A stretch of 64,000 nucleotides of DNA from Ramicandelaber brevisporus (GCA_025201865.1 MU602731.1:1-64000), one strand, 5' to 3'. Shown: positions 48,970-61,223, numbered from the stretch's first letter. The notes: generated from the sequence alone by a model not told the origin. Numbers and translations: made by a program.

Positions 48970-49177
48970 TTTTGAAAAAGTAAAAAAAGAAACGAAGTAA
49001 GAAACGAAAGAGAAAAAAAAGTTGGTTTGTCAAGAGTGGCGACAGCAGACGACCTCCAGGGCAGGTCACTCTGGTTCCAGGACATTGTTCTTTTTTAAAG
49101 GCGTGGCGGTGCCCTTGTTCCCTTCCTCTAAATGTGGCTGTGCAGAACAAATTTAATAGTGCTTAAAAAAAGAGGAA

Positions 49178-52100
49178 TTAGACAAGTGGCGGGGTGTCGA
49201 TTTCAGCATGCTCATTTGGTTGCTGCAGTTGCACTACGTCTTCTTCTTCTGCATGTGGATGCGCTGACTGTTCAAGTTGTTCGGGTATGGACTCTGGCTG
49301 TGGGGCCGTTGGTGAGGCAGGGAACAACTCATCGCGGAGAGATGGGAATGCAGGCGTCAGTTTTGACCAGGTAATTTCCCATAATTCAGTCGCGGTACTG
49401 TCGATGTCGGCACCAGAATCAGCATCACCATCGACATCCTCTAAGGCAATGGTATCAGGGTCCAGAAGCATGTCCGTGGCGTTCATTACCAGAACCATGT
49501 TCTTAATGCACTCGAGAGCCGTTTCAGCCTGGAAGGTGAGAGATAGCGCATGCGAAGACTGCTGCGTGGCACTGCGTGGGACCGCTGTAATCAATAAGAA
49601 AGTGTCGAGAATGTTACCCCAGAGACGTTTGAGCTGCGACACATCAGGAATGATGGATAGCATCGGCAAACTGCGCAGGAAGAATGAGCTCGTGGTTGAC
49701 ATTAGGCGCAGAAGCACATCATCGGCGCTCTTGTTGCCTTGTTGCGTGTACGCTGCAAGGACAGTAATGGTCGGCAGCAGGGCAGTGTCAAATGTTACAG
49801 TCCATGCAGCAGTTGAGTCAACAAACGCCTCTTCAGGCAGAGTGGAGAGACTGGTTGAGAGGAGACGAAGTGCATGGTCAGGTAAGGCTGGGTTACGCGA
49901 GCTGACAATCGAGCAATGGCGGGCAAAAGTCGACAGTGTTGGCCGCCACACTTCATTCCACAAGCGATCGTCATCCAACCTAGCAGATTCGCGGTATACT
50001 TGAGTGGCAGAGTGTAATGTCAGAACAGTGTCCAAAATGGCAGTTGGGCTTGGTGTACCAGGCGCAGCAGTGGCTTGAGGATGATTCGAAATGAGCCATG
50101 ACAGCAGGTTGACAACACTGGAGAGTAGGTTCTCAGCAGGCGATAGACGTCCATCGGCGAGCTGAGCAGCAAGCTCCAGAGCAATAGCAGTGACTTGAGC
50201 AAACGCTGATGGCGAAGTCATACCAGCATTCAGCAACAAGCCACGGAATACTGGCCAGGCCGATACATAAAACGCCGCCGATGGTTGACCATTACGCACC
50301 AAGTCAACGGTACCGTTGAGAATAATTCGGCCAAGGGCAGCTGACACTTCGCCCTCGTCTGATGCGAGTGGTTCCAAAGTAGCAAAGACTGGCTGAAGCA
50401 GGGATGGTTCATGGCAGATTCGGCCAGAGAGGGCAAAGACACTACGCAAAGTATGGATCACAGCAAGTGGGTGATACAGCGGGTCTGTGTGTTCAGAGGT
50501 TGCGACAGACATGCCGATTGCACCATTGTCAACCACATCAACAATCAGCTCGGACACCAGATCCCAGAACTCAGCGATACGACCACGGTTCGCAGTGGAT
50601 ATGCGAACGAGCTGTTCAATCCAGAATACGATGGCAGATGAATAGTTTGATGGTGGAGTTTGATCAGCCACGGTGCGCGCCGATGGGCCAGGAGATGCAG
50701 AGCGGCGGCGTGCATTGGTCATATCCGTGGAGTCCGCGGACGTCCGTGTTGGAGGAGTCGAAGCAGAGGCGACACGGCGATGCGGAATTGGCTCGATTGA
50801 TTCAGGAGCAGCGCCTACTGTGCCATTGCCAGGAATGCTGCCAGCAGCTTCGTCTGAAATACTACGAATGCGCTGAATGATGAGTTCCACGACTCTCCGC
50901 AAGATATCGGTTTCAACAATGCTCAGGTCATCGAGAAGCTGGCCAAATCCACATGCTGCAACAGTCGATTGTGCTGCATCAATCCACTCAAGCAATGCCG
51001 AGGTGGGAGCATCCCAGCGAGACTGCGGATCTGGTGAGCTGCTGGTGGGCGAGGTTGCAGAGCGTAGGAATGAGAAGATGGACTGGTCGGATGCTGATGC
51101 TGTTGCTCGTGAGCGATGAATCGGGTCGCGTAGCGGTACTTGTGCCAAGTGTAGTAGCGAATCGATGTCAGTGTTCACAACGACATACTCTTCGGCATTT
51201 GCGGATGGCTCAGAGGCGATTGTGGAGATGCTGGTTAAGTCAGAAGAGAGGAGTCCAGCCATCATCAAAGACTCTGTAATGTGGAGGATGAAGGACCAGG
51301 CGCCGTCATCGAGAGCGTTGGTGAATGCGCGTGCAATCTGAGTCATGACGAGCAGTGATATCTGAGACCGATAGCTGCGTCCAAGAAGCAGACCAAGGTT
51401 AGTGAACACCACAGAGCGCTTACCAGCTGAATCGCTGCTGTCGATATTGGGCACAGTATACTCTAATGGGTTGTGCAGATCAGACTGTGCCACTGGCTCA
51501 AGTACATGAGACAGACTGGCGAGCTGCTGGACAATATTTGGAGCGATAGTTGGCAACCTATAATGAAGTGAGAGACGACAAACCATCTCGAGTCCGTGTG
51601 TGGCGGAGATAAGGAATGCATCGTCACTGCACGATGAAAATACACGCGAGTATGCATCCACCAGCAGAGTGGATACTTGCTCAAAGATGGCTCCATATAG
51701 TGCTGCATTGTCAGAAGAAGACTGAACTGGCAAAGGAAGGAGGGTGCCAGTGAGCGTTGACAGAGATGGTGGTCGCAGCTGAGCCTTCAAAAAGTCCACT
51801 GCAGCATCAAACCCACGTCTACCATCATGCTCGCCACTCAAAACCATCTCGCGCGCCTTCATGCCGTCATAGATATCGCTCAGAAACTGTGCATCAAAGT
51901 CACCCATCCCATCGTTTGTGCCGCGTAGCATCCGCTGGAAATCAGTCAATGTCATGCGACGAACCGGATCGATATTCGGATTGTGTAGATCAGTGTGCAG
52001 CATAATGATTGCATATGCCAGTCGATGAGCAGCGCTTGGAGTATCGATAAGACCAGACGCGTCAATGGCGTGGAATCTAGCCGAGAAGGCATCCATAATA

Positions 52101-54097
52101 CGGTCGACCATCTGACCTTCACCAGGCAGTCGGAAGTGTACCAGAAGAACACGCAAAGCCTCATCGATACGCATACCGGACAGATCGATTGAGGCAAAGA
52201 ATCGCTCCAGAACACGAACACTGGCAGGGCGTGCAATCCAGTCGCCAACTGTAGCCTTGTCAAGACCAGGGAAGAATAGAAACTGGCTAATGACATCTAG
52301 ATCATCATCTGTGAGGTCACCAACTGTGCTGCTGCTAATGAGTCCATCGCGATGAAGCGCTTCGATGCCACGTGTCGGCTTGACATTGAATTCAACCGCC
52401 GCTGCCGTAAACTTCTCTTTCAGCTGGTGCTCTGCAAGTGATGCGGAAGCTTGCACCCTGAAGGCCTCTGGCGCAATGCTGGTGGCATCCAACTGGCGTC
52501 TAACTAGATCAGACCGATTTGCAGACGACTGTGGTGCTTGTCCAATGAAAGCACGTAAATCGCTCGTGGCGGTGGCATCATCGTCGGCGTCATCGTTGTT
52601 GTTAACCATACCAGAGAGATGTACTAGTGAATGCAGAATGTGATCGATAGCAGCTAACGCTTGTTTCACATCGAGGGCAGAGTCATTGAGCAGAGTATTA
52701 TGGCAGAGTACCTGAACAACCAGCTGGAGAATATTGATGCGACGCACAGAACAATCGAATGCGCTCCACAAGGCAGGCACAGCACTTGGATGCCACGTAG
52801 CAATGGTGATGAGCGCGTGCAGGAACCAGCGTCTTGTTGGAACAGGTGCCGGTCGACATGGTCCAGCAATTGCTTTGACCCGCTGCCAGGTTTCGGGTGC
52901 GATGGTGAGAGAGCTCGGCAATTCAATATTGATGTCAGAATGGTCGCCTGTGTCCATGGGGAAGCTACCAAAGCCGTTGATGTTGAGACGCATCGCGCAG
53001 ATACACACAAACATCTCGACAAACAACGGCTCGCAGGCACTTTGGAGGATACACAGCGACAGCCGAAGTGCAGGCTCATGAAGAACAGCATTGTCAGCCT
53101 GGATGGCAGCAAACAGATTCGGCAAAAGAGCATCTCGAATGTGAGATCGAACGGCTGGAATGGTGGCAATGTGCGAGCCAGTGGTCTCGAAGCACCGCAG
53201 CAGTACCTCGATGGCAATTAGGCGCATTCGCTCAGTGTTGCTTGTGGCCTCTGGATTGAGCATTGCCGCCAGCGTCTGTACCATCTCAGCAATAGACTCG
53301 GCTGTGTATGCAGAGCGTGGAAGCACATACTCATCTTCGGCGAGGGAGGATGCAACATGAACAACACAATTTGACAAGCACGAGCTGGCAGTTAATCGCA
53401 GCGATTCTGTGGCTCTGTTGTTGCATGCAATCACCAGCACTCGTTCAACAAGGCTGCACAGGCTCTCATCCGATAAAAGCCTGCCTGGATCAGAGGTTAC
53501 CAGAGCCTCGGTCGCTTGACACAGCGTTGTCATTACATGCTCATCTGCTGTGGCATCGCCACTCTCATAGCTACATCTTGCAATCGCCACTGAAGACAGC
53601 TCAATCGCCTTGATGACATCCGCAATGCCCAGTTCTGGATCATCTCTCGGAAGTGGACCCAAAATGTCATTATCGAAGACGCCATCATTCAGCACTTTGG
53701 TAATGCCCTGAAGGGCCACTCGAGCCAGCGGTGCAGTGGCGCGTCCAGAAATGAGCAGCTTTGAGAATAGCTCTGCAAACACTGAGGGAGTAACGCCATT
53801 GGGATACAGGTCAGAGGCACCATGCAAGAACGCCACGCGAATGCCTTCGATCTGATCCAGGAAGAAGAGGGGTGTATCCTCGACATGCTCAGGGCGATGC
53901 TCTAGATCGCTCTGTGTGCCTGATCCCAAAGAGGAAGCTGAAGAGAGTGCGCTTGTAAGCGAGCCAAACACAGGCTGATGCTTTAGATCGCGAACATATA
54001 GAGCCATCCAGCGCGCACTGCGTTGCATCGTTGCAGACAGGGCTTGCACTGCGTTTGCAGCGCTCTTGCGCTGGCGGTCAGTCCACTGGAAAGACAT
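49178..54097 (-). CDS. GEA1: Sec7-domain Arf guanine exchange factor, Gea1/Gea2/GBF1 type
   Basis: This is a 1639-residue protein. N-terminal DCB/HUS-type helices (about 1-530) include the segment HEPALRLSLCILQSACEPLF. The Sec7 domain (about 555-765) has FNVKPTRGIEALHRDGLI, FRLPGEGQMVDRIMDAF with the glutamic-finger Glu (residue about 662), and AYAIIMLHTDLHNPNID. HDS-type helical repeats follow to the end, which is acidic and Gln-rich. GBF/Gea proteins load Arf1 with GTP at the cis-Golgi for COPI coat formation; they are distinguished from Sec7/BIG proteins by this N-terminal arrangement. The frame continues 50 codons upstream into a Cys-rich, repeat-derived stretch; ATG 54097 (MSFQWTDRQR) is preferred. 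Length lies between yeast Gea (about 1400-1460) and human GBF1 (1859). Confidence 0.9.
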   Translation of the reverse strand: MSFQWTDRQRKSAANAVQALSATMQRSARWMALYVRDLKHQPVFGSLTSALSSASSLGSGTQSDLEHRPEHVEDTPLFFLDQIEGIRVAFLHGASDLYPNGVTPSVFAELFSKLLISGRATAPLARVALQGITKVLNDGVFDNDILGPLPRDDPELGIADVIKAIELSSVAIARCSYESGDATADEHVMTTLCQATEALVTSDPGRLLSDESLCSLVERVLVIACNNRATESLRLTASSCLSNCVVHVASSLAEDEYVLPRSAYTAESIAEMVQTLAAMLNPEATSNTERMRLIAIEVLLRCFETTGSHIATIPAVRSHIRDALLPNLFAAIQADNAVLHEPALRLSLCILQSACEPLFVEMFVCICAMRLNINGFGSFPMDTGDHSDINIELPSSLTIAPETWQRVKAIAGPCRPAPVPTRRWFLHALITIATWHPSAVPALWSAFDCSVRRINILQLVVQVLCHNTLLNDSALDVKQALAAIDHILHSLVHLSGMVNNNDDADDDATATSDLRAFIGQAPQSSANRSDLVRRQLDATSIAPEAFRVQASASLAEHQLKEKFTAAAVEFNVKPTRGIEALHRDGLISSSTVGDLTDDDLDVISQFLFFPGLDKATVGDWIARPASVRVLERFFASIDLSGMRIDEALRVLLVHFRLPGEGQMVDRIMDAFSARFHAIDASGLIDTPSAAHRLAYAIIMLHTDLHNPNIDPVRRMTLTDFQRMLRGTNDGMGDFDAQFLSDIYDGMKAREMVLSGEHDGRRGFDAAVDFLKAQLRPPSLSTLTGTLLPLPVQSSSDNAALYGAIFEQVSTLLVDAYSRVFSSCSDDAFLISATHGLEMVCRLSLHYRLPTIAPNIVQQLASLSHVLEPVAQSDLHNPLEYTVPNIDSSDSAGKRSVVFTNLGLLLGRSYRSQISLLVMTQIARAFTNALDDGAWSFILHITESLMMAGLLSSDLTSISTIASEPSANAEEYVVVNTDIDSLLHLAQVPLRDPIHRSRATASASDQSIFSFLRSATSPTSSSPDPQSRWDAPTSALLEWIDAAQSTVAACGFGQLLDDLSIVETDILRRVVELIIQRIRSISDEAAGSIPGNGTVGAAPESIEPIPHRRVASASTPPTRTSADSTDMTNARRRSASPGPSARTVADQTPPSNYSSAIVFWIEQLVRISTANRGRIAEFWDLVSELIVDVVDNGAIGMSVATSEHTDPLYHPLAVIHTLRSVFALSGRICHEPSLLQPVFATLEPLASDEGEVSAALGRIILNGTVDLVRNGQPSAAFYVSAWPVFRGLLLNAGMTSPSAFAQVTAIALELAAQLADGRLSPAENLLSSVVNLLSWLISNHPQATAAPGTPSPTAILDTVLTLHSATQVYRESARLDDDRLWNEVWRPTLSTFARHCSIVSSRNPALPDHALRLLSTSLSTLPEEAFVDSTAAWTVTFDTALLPTITVLAAYTQQGNKSADDVLLRLMSTTSSFFLRSLPMLSIIPDVSQLKRLWGNILDTFLLITAVPRSATQQSSHALSLTFQAETALECIKNMVLVMNATDMLLDPDTIALEDVDGDADSGADIDSTATELWEITWSKLTPAFPSLRDELFPASPTAPQPESIPEQLEQSAHPHAEEEDVVQLQQPNEHAEIDTPPLV

Positions 54098-54471
54098 GTT
54101 GATAGAGTTGTCCAAAGTTAGAGCAAGTTTGCGAGTGTGAGCAAAGAGAAAAATGCAACTACAACCACAGCTGCAACGTGTCGACTGAAATCCAGACCTG
54201 ATGTCACAATACATGTTGCAAAGCCATCCATTCGTTCGTTCATTCATTCATTCGTTCATTCGTTCATTAGTTCATTCTGGTAAGATTGATACAAAAGAGA
54301 GCATTTAAAGATGATGATGATAATGATAATGATAATGATGAGAAATAAAGTTGAGAGATAATTAGTAGTTGTTGTTGTCGTAGTGAGAGATAAAAAGAAA
54401 AAGAGATAAGAGAGATGAGAGATGAGAGAGTAAAATAGAAAGTAAAGAGTAAAAAAGTAAAAAGAAAGTTA
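54098..54471. other. Leader of the Sec7 gene and 3' flank of the kinesin gene
   Basis: These 374 bp contain a TTCA/TTCG tetranucleotide array (54229..54277), a GATAAT hexamer-like run (about 54310..54340) and GA-rich 3' flank of the kinesin gene. No gene is seen. Confidence 0.6.
54229..54277. repeat. Tetranucleotide repeat (TTCA/TTCG)n upstream of the Sec7 gene
   Basis: About eleven 4-bp units, 130-180 bp upstream of the chosen start. On the coding strand the units are GAAT/GAAC, resembling the array in the ARP2 leader. Confidence 0.85.
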
Positions 54472-55605
54472 TTAGAAGCACATGAATCCACCGCCACTCT
54501 TCTTGTTTGCCATTGTGGTTTGCATTTCCTGTACCTCGCGCTCCAATTGAGCCGACTTGTGCTTGAGCATTTCAACCTTCTGTCGCTCAGCATTCAGAGC
54601 CTTGCGGGATTCCTCCAGCTGTGCACTGGTCTCAGTTTGGCGGTCACGCAACGACTTGGCTTCAGCAAAGTGACGAGCTTCGTCCTGTCGCATACGCTCG
54701 AGCTGTTTGTGGTTCTCTTCAATTTCGGCGCGCAAATCTTGCAATTCAGTCTGCTGCTGGGCAATGAGTTCACGAAGACGGACATTCTCCTGCTCATTAG
54801 ACTGGTGCTGTTTGCGAACCTGCTCCAATGATGTCTCGGTTGAAGCCAGAGTTGATTCGAGTTCCTGAACCAGTGTTTGATTCATGCGGATTTCAGACTC
54901 CATGCTGTCTGCTTGCGACTGTAGGCGAGTGAGCTCCTTGGCATGTTCAGAGCGGGCTTCCTCCAGTTCCACAGCCGCAGCCTTGTTGGCAGCATCCAGC
55001 TCAGCCTTGCATTCATCGTGGTTAACAACAAGTGGAGCCTCCGGCTCAGCATCCACAGCGCAGTCAACTCTTGCCAGCGCCTTCTGCTTTTCCTCTTCAT
55101 CCTGCTGTTGCTTCTGCTCCTGGAGTGTTTGATGTTGCTGCTGAAGACTGCTGTGTTCATTCACCAGTTTGTCGCGCTGTGAGGTGATTTGCTCCAAGAT
55201 ACGATTGAGTTCGGCTATAGTTGCCTCGTGACGTTGAATTGTTGTAGTGTGATCATCGACTGCTTGTTCGTATGCTTCGCACTTGGCTTCAAGAACAGCA
55301 ATGACATCTGGCTTCTCTACAAACGATGACTTGGACGCACAGCCTACAGCATGAAGCTGCTGCTGAGACTGAGGCTGAGACTGAGATGGAGACTGAGAGA
55401 TGGCCATGGAGCGTGTTGCAGTTGGCAGGCTTGGAGTTGAATCAGATGCAAAAATCTCGTCAATAATATCATCTGGAGTGGCTTCCGCAGCTGGCATAAT
55501 GATATCAACTTGGCCATTTGAGATGACTGGCTCAACCTCAGCTGAAGAAATGTCGACTGGTTGCTGAGACTGGCCGTGTTCTTCTTCTTGCTCTTGTTCT
55601 TGTTC

Positions 55606-55637
<32 letters not shown>

Positions 55638-58600
55638 CTTGCTGCTGAGCAAGCTGTGCTCGTAAGCGACGATTCTCATCTAAGAGAGAGGCATTCTCAG
55701 ATGTCAAGCGAGTAACCTCCTCAGAGTCAACTGATGATTCTGCTGGAGGCGACTGCAATGACAACTGACTCGGCGATGGATGAACTTCACTCTCGGCTTC
55801 AGCCACAACGTCATTAGTAACGGATGAGCGCAGAGATGACATTGAAGCAGAGTGGAGGTGGGAGACTGAGCGCTGAGCAACAATCGAGGCAGGACTGACA
55901 CCACCAGATGAAGCAGTAGCTGTTGCTGCTGCTGCAACAGCGGCAAGACCAAGACCAGGAGCAATGGCTGGAGAGCCAGGGCGAGAGAGAGAGAGACTGC
56001 CAGAACGCGACTTGTTACGAACCACTTCTTGGGATACATGCCGACGCAGCTTGTCTTCAATTTCACGAGCACGGGCTGCATTGCGAAGTTCCTGGATTTC
56101 AGCCAGCAGTTCATTGCGATTGGATTCCAAAGATGCAACCTTCTCAGCCAAATGAGCCAATTCTTGCTTATCCAAATCACTATCAACGCCATTCAAACTC
56201 AATCGAGATAAGAGTAACTCTACATCAACATTATTGTTTGTGCCATCTCTAATAAATATACGACGTCCATGTCCATCAACAGACGACTGCAGAGGTGATT
56301 TGATTTGAGATTCAGCCTGACTGTCCAATTCACACAGCGCCTTCACTATCTCATCATAAGCTACCTGTGCAATGCCAAGCTGCTCTGAATAATGATCTCG
56401 ATCAAACAGCGCATTCTCGAGCTGCTCAGATACCACAGCAAGTGTTTCAGTAGCCTCAGTAGCCTCAGTAGCCTCAGTAGCTTCAGTAGCTTCAGTAACT
56501 TCAGTAACTTCAGCAGTGGCATCAACGCCGACATCAACAGACGGGAGAATGATTTCAGCTGACTGCGGCTGCTCAATGACAGGTGCAGAAGAGATGAAAT
56601 CATCAGAATGGCTCGCACTATTCTTCTCAGTATCGACTACAGACGATGTGACAGAGGTTTCAGTCGATGCAGCGGACACTGACGACTCGGTAGATGCAGA
56701 TGAATCTTGGCGAACATGAAGGCCGCGCTGAGTGAGATCACGCTGAACGCATTCAAGTAAATGATTTTCAAGGGCAATGCGAGCACGCTGTAGCTGGTCA
56801 TCAAGCTCTTCACTGCGCTGCAATGCATCCTCAAGACGTGCCTTGAGTTCATTGTTCACAGCGCTTGATTCAGACAGAGCAGATTCCTTGGCAGAGGCAA
56901 CAGCAGCAGCAGTTTCAATGGCCAGTGAATCACGAATGCGTAGCTCGGCCTCTTCAGTAGCCAGCTTGGCAGCATCGGCACGAGCGGCAGCAATGGCATT
57001 CTTCAGCTCAGTGGCATGTTTAGTGACTAGCTCATTGCGTTCCTTTTCAGCAGATTCAGCATGGCGCTGCAATTCAGCAATGGTGGTCTTGGCTTGATTC
57101 AACTGCAGTGATAGACTGTCCTTCTCAAGCAAGCCAGAGCGAGCCTGTTGTGCAACATGTTCTGCAAATTTAAGCTTGGTTTGATGAGCTTCCAAGTTAG
57201 CTTCAGTTGCACGAAGCTGCGTTCTTGCATTCTCCAATTCAGTTTCAAGCTGCGTCAACATCTGCTCATACTCTTCAATAATAGACACTGGAACACCGCC
57301 ACCGCCTCCAACCGCTCCATCTGCACCAAAACTGAGACCAAGTCCAAACGGGTCAACTGCGCTAATTCCGCCAGCCATTGCAGCTGGAGACAGCATTGAG
57401 TCAAGTGTAAGTGAAAGACGGGTGCTAGCATCATCACCTGCATCTCCATTAATCTCATTGCCTGATTTAACACCAGTTGTAGCATCCACCATGCCAATTG
57501 CACTAGCTGTACTGTCAGCATGAGCACGACGACGCGCGCTCAATGCAGTTGGACTCAATTGCTTCTCACGCTCAACACTGATCAGCTTGTCTTGCAATTC
57601 ATTGAGCATTTCTTGAGCACGAGATAACTCGCATGAAACACGATTGTACTTGAGAAGCAGCTCAGTGTATGCATCATTCAGCTGTTCAACCTCGTTCTCA
57701 AGTGTAACATTGCGACTACGAAGAAGCTCAACATGAGCATCGTCCTTGGGATGAGGTGTTGCAAGACGAGGTTTACCTCCACTGCCACCACTGCCTCCAT
57801 TGGCTGATCCAGATGGGCTGCTGTCTTTGCTTTGAATGCTGGATGCCAGCACATTTGAGAGGTGAGACTTGTGCGGGCCGTGACCAGCTGGACCAGAGCT
57901 GGCAAGAGTTGAGCCATTCACGCTAGAAATAGACTCACGACCAGAAGCAACAATGCCACCATTGGCTGCATCATCGAGCTGAACTGCTGCAGCTTGGGCA
58001 ACTGAGGCCTGAGCAGCTGCTTGTTGAAGGGCTAGCTTGAGTTGGCGAGTCTCAGCACGTAATTTTGCGACCTGAGCGCGCATAAACTCAAGCTCATTCG
58101 GAACCTCACTTGTGATGCCAGCCGAGTTCTTGATATTGCGCGCACGATTGGCATATTTGAGGGTGTTCAGAGTTTCAACAACGTTAGCCTCAACCGGAGA
58201 TACACAAGCAATCATCAGAGTCTGCGCATTGCCACCAAGAGAATCCTGCAGCAATCTAGTCAGCTTTGAATCACGATACGGGACATGAGATGCCTTACGG
58301 GATGGATCGCCCAGAGCAGAGATTACATTGCCAAGAGCCAGTAAACCAGCATTGATTGAAATGCCTTCACGAGCACGTTCACCAACAGCCTGAGTGCGCT
58401 TGAGACGTTCAGAGCCAGCCAAATCAACAAAGTGGAACTTGCTTGTAATGATCATAACCGGAGCATCTCCACCTCCGCCCCAGCGTTCCTGCTGCAATGT
58501 AAGTGAGAATATTGCATGGGAGCGCGAACTCTTTTCATTCATCTCAGTTGAACCAGTTTGACGCACAGCACTGCCAGCCTGAAGAAGATCAAGGACACCT

Positions 58601-60399
58601 TCGACTGAATCAACAGACACTTCTTTAACACCAGTCCAGATAATATTACCATTGGGGTCTTCACGGATATGCACAGTGGGGCGAACATTGTCATGGAATG
58701 CAAGCAAATCAACCAATTCTTCATTGTACAGTTCAAGGAATGAAGCAGCAATGCGATAAGTGCCTGACCCAGCGGCACCACCGGAGCGAGGATCAGGATA
58801 AGTGAGACGCAGATACTGGAACAGCGTCTCAACTGTGCGAGGAACAATACCAGCAGCATCGGTATATGCTCCAGGCATTCCAGTGCCCATAGTGTGTGTC
58901 TTACCGCTTGAAGTCTGACCATATGCCAGAATAGTTGCATTATACCCTTCAACAAACTTGTCTAAAAGCGGAACCGCAGCTTGCGTGTAAACATCGCTCT
59001 GGGTTGAGCGTGGACCAAACACATAATCAAACGAGAAGCTACGAGGAACACCGGCTGCTCCACCTGCACCGCCAGCCCCAGTGCTGCTAACTGTGATTGT
59101 ATGCGCCACGGCATTGGACACCTGGACAACCTCATTGAATGCAGATGTGCGACCTGGAGCACCGTTCAAGAAGGCATGGCGACCGCGAGCACCTGGGCCG
59201 CTTGGAGAGACTGCGCCGTGCTCGCTGCTGGTGCCGCTGCTGCTGTCGCTGCCAACGTGAACAGGACGAATACGGACAGCAACCTTGACCGGAAGAGTGA
59301 CCATGGCATTGGGATCTTCGGACTCAGTGCGAGACAGAGCTGGGCCAGTCAAGGATGCAGCGAAGGCTTGGGCAGCACTCGTGGCAATGTCATAGTTTGA
59401 GCCAGACACACTAGCTGAGCTGGACTCGAGAGCATTGTTTCCAGCCGGGCCAAGAACAAGAGAAGGGACGCTGTGATGAAGAGATACATCGCCATGAATG
59501 CTGTTTGAGATGCCATTCATACTGTTCATTCCACCATGGCTTGTGGATACAACAACGCTCGACAGTGGACTGGTAATCTGCATTGAGCCAAGCGAGCCAG
59601 AGGAGGCCTGTGCATGAACGACACCGCCAGCACCTGCCAAGCTGGTGGTAGAAGCTGGCTGGCTCGTGTTGCGTCTGCCCTTCTTGATGCTCTTATCAAC
59701 AGCACCGGCCATTGATGAATACGGAACTGGCAAAAGCGATCCGGCGGCTGCCGTTGGACTGCTGATTCCACTGAAGGAGCCATCGCGCACACCGTTGCTA
59801 TTGTTGTTACTGCTGCCAATGGCGCTTCCATTGCTCAGCCGAGGGGATGAAAGAGAGAAGCGAGGGGTGGGACCAGAAGGCGTTCCTGGTGAAGAAGATG
59901 CGGCAGCAAATGCATGATTATCTGGCAATGAGCCAGTTGAATGAAGCTGCAATCCATAAGCTGCGCCACTGCTTCGACCGAACGATCCACTGTTTCCATT
60001 TACGCCATTATTACTTCCAACGCCACTCACATTTGAGGCAGTGCTGAATGAGCCTGGAGGTGGGATACCACTGAACCCTCCAGCTGCAGGTGGTGTGGCA
60101 ATGCGTGAACTGTAGTTTGTGGGCAGGGGAAGTCCAGTGGTCATCTGCTGAGGCATCGAATGCGATTGAGAATGGTGATGGTGATGGTGCTGCTGTTGTT
60201 GTTGTTGTTGTTGATGATTTTGATGTTGATGTTGTTGTTGATGTTGCTGATATTGCTGGAATTGCTGTTGATACATTCCGCCACTCGTGCTGCTTCGTGG
60301 AGTGCGCTGGCCTTCAAACGAGTGCGACTGGCTGCTTGTGCGAGCTGATGTCGGAATCCCGCTGGCTCCTCCGGCACTACTTGGGCCAAACGCTGACAT
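54472..60399 (-). CDS. Kinesin-4 family motor protein with long N-terminal extension
   Basis: This is a 1975-residue protein. The first about 370 residues are low-complexity Gln/His/Ser/Gly. The motor domain (about 370-800) has VKVAVRIRPV, the P-loop GQTSSGKTHTMG, NEKSSRSHAIFSLT and DLAGSERLKRTQA. The block HVPYRDSKLTRLLQDSLGG, then TLKYANRARNIKN is typical of kinesin-4 (KIF4/KIF21). Long coiled coil fills about 1030-1960, with a 9-bp/TEA repeat at about 1294-1317 and a Gln/Glu-rich stretch near 1590. Kinesin-4 motors are plus-end-directed and dampen microtubule dynamics on spindle midzones or cortex. KIF4's Cys-rich DNA-binding tail is not visible; the end is GGGFMCF. The upstream frame has only a GTG, so ATG 60399 is used. 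The N-terminal extension is the main oddity. Confidence 0.92.
56447..56515. repeat. 9-bp coding repeat (Thr-Glu-Ala/Val)n
   Basis: Seven to eight tandem 9-bp units inside the kinesin coiled-coil region encode alternating T-E-A and T-E-V. Neighbouring units differ at one or two bases. Confidence 0.9.
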
Positions 60400-61223
60400 C
60401 TGTTGTGGAAGAAAACACACCGACTACAGCAACGACGGCAGTACACACACGCGCGCGTGGGGAGAAATAAGAGACTGTGTGTGTAAGTATACAACAGAGG
60501 GCGATCTATGTGTTTGTATACGGAAGGAGAATGTATGTATGTATTGAGGAAAGCCCGTCTGTAGCTATTGTTGGCTGAGTTTTATCGAAGAGAGAGACAG
60601 AGGGAGAGAAGGAGAAGGAGAAGGGGGAGAGGAATGGGATCAACAAGGTCGCAGACCAAGCAAGTAATCGAGCGAGATTTCAGAGCGCCAAAAACAAAAA
60701 TAGCAGCTGGGAGATCAAAATGGTAACAAATAGGAAGAATAGCAGGAAAGAATAGCAGGAAAGAATAGCAGAAAGAAGAATAACAATTGTGGAGTGCAGT
60801 GGAGTAGAGCAGAATAGAGTAGAATAGAATAGAATAGAATAGAGTGGAACTAGTGGATGGGTAGGCAATGTTGGAGAGTGAGTAGGTGAGTGTATGTCGA
60901 TACCCACGATGTGCGGCAGTAGCAACAGCAGCAACAGTAGCAGTAGGATTGTTTCCATGCAGCCCTCTGCTTCATACTTTCCACCAGCGGCTTCTCACGT
61001 GGGCTCATCAAGTGAAGTCAAGGAGTTGATCGCCACTGACATTCCTGTTCATCAATCAACTAAAAAACAAAAGAAGCAACACGTCTGCCGTGGCAATCTC
61101 TGTCTGAACCACTTAGGGAACATACACAAACTTACAAAAAAGACAAATTAGTTAGCTTTTTAAAGCATAGACATAAGGGTGGGGGTGATTCTAATATATT
61201 GTTAGAAGGGGGAATTCTACTCT
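60400..61223. other. Upstream region of the kinesin gene
   Basis: These 824 bp lie between the kinesin start and the nucleolin stop. They contain an ACGCGCGCG stretch near 60447, GA-rich tracts (60590..60635), a 13-bp repeat with core AATAGCAGGAA (60736..60775), AATAG pentamers (60810..60845), and an E-box CACGTG at 60996..61001. An 85-codon open frame at 60894..61151 on the plus strand has no family resemblance. Confidence 0.6.
60996..61001. promoter_or_regulatory. E-box CACGTG
   Basis: A palindromic bHLH-type site about 600 bp upstream of the kinesin ATG. Only the sequence match supports it. Confidence 0.25.

Noticed and set aside
54098-54247. 50-codon N-terminal extension of the Sec7 gene
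   Set aside because: It is encoded by the tetranucleotide repeat and a Cys-rich stretch, unlike any Gea/GBF1 N-terminus.
57255-58955. Several 80-140-codon frames inside the kinesin gene in other frames
   Set aside because: Shadows of the motor and coiled-coil coding sequence; no independent domains.
60894-61151. 85-codon plus-strand frame between kinesin and nucleolin
   Set aside because: It starts with ATG and is compositionally plausible, but shows no motif and lies in repeat-rich promoter sequence; not supported without transcript evidence.
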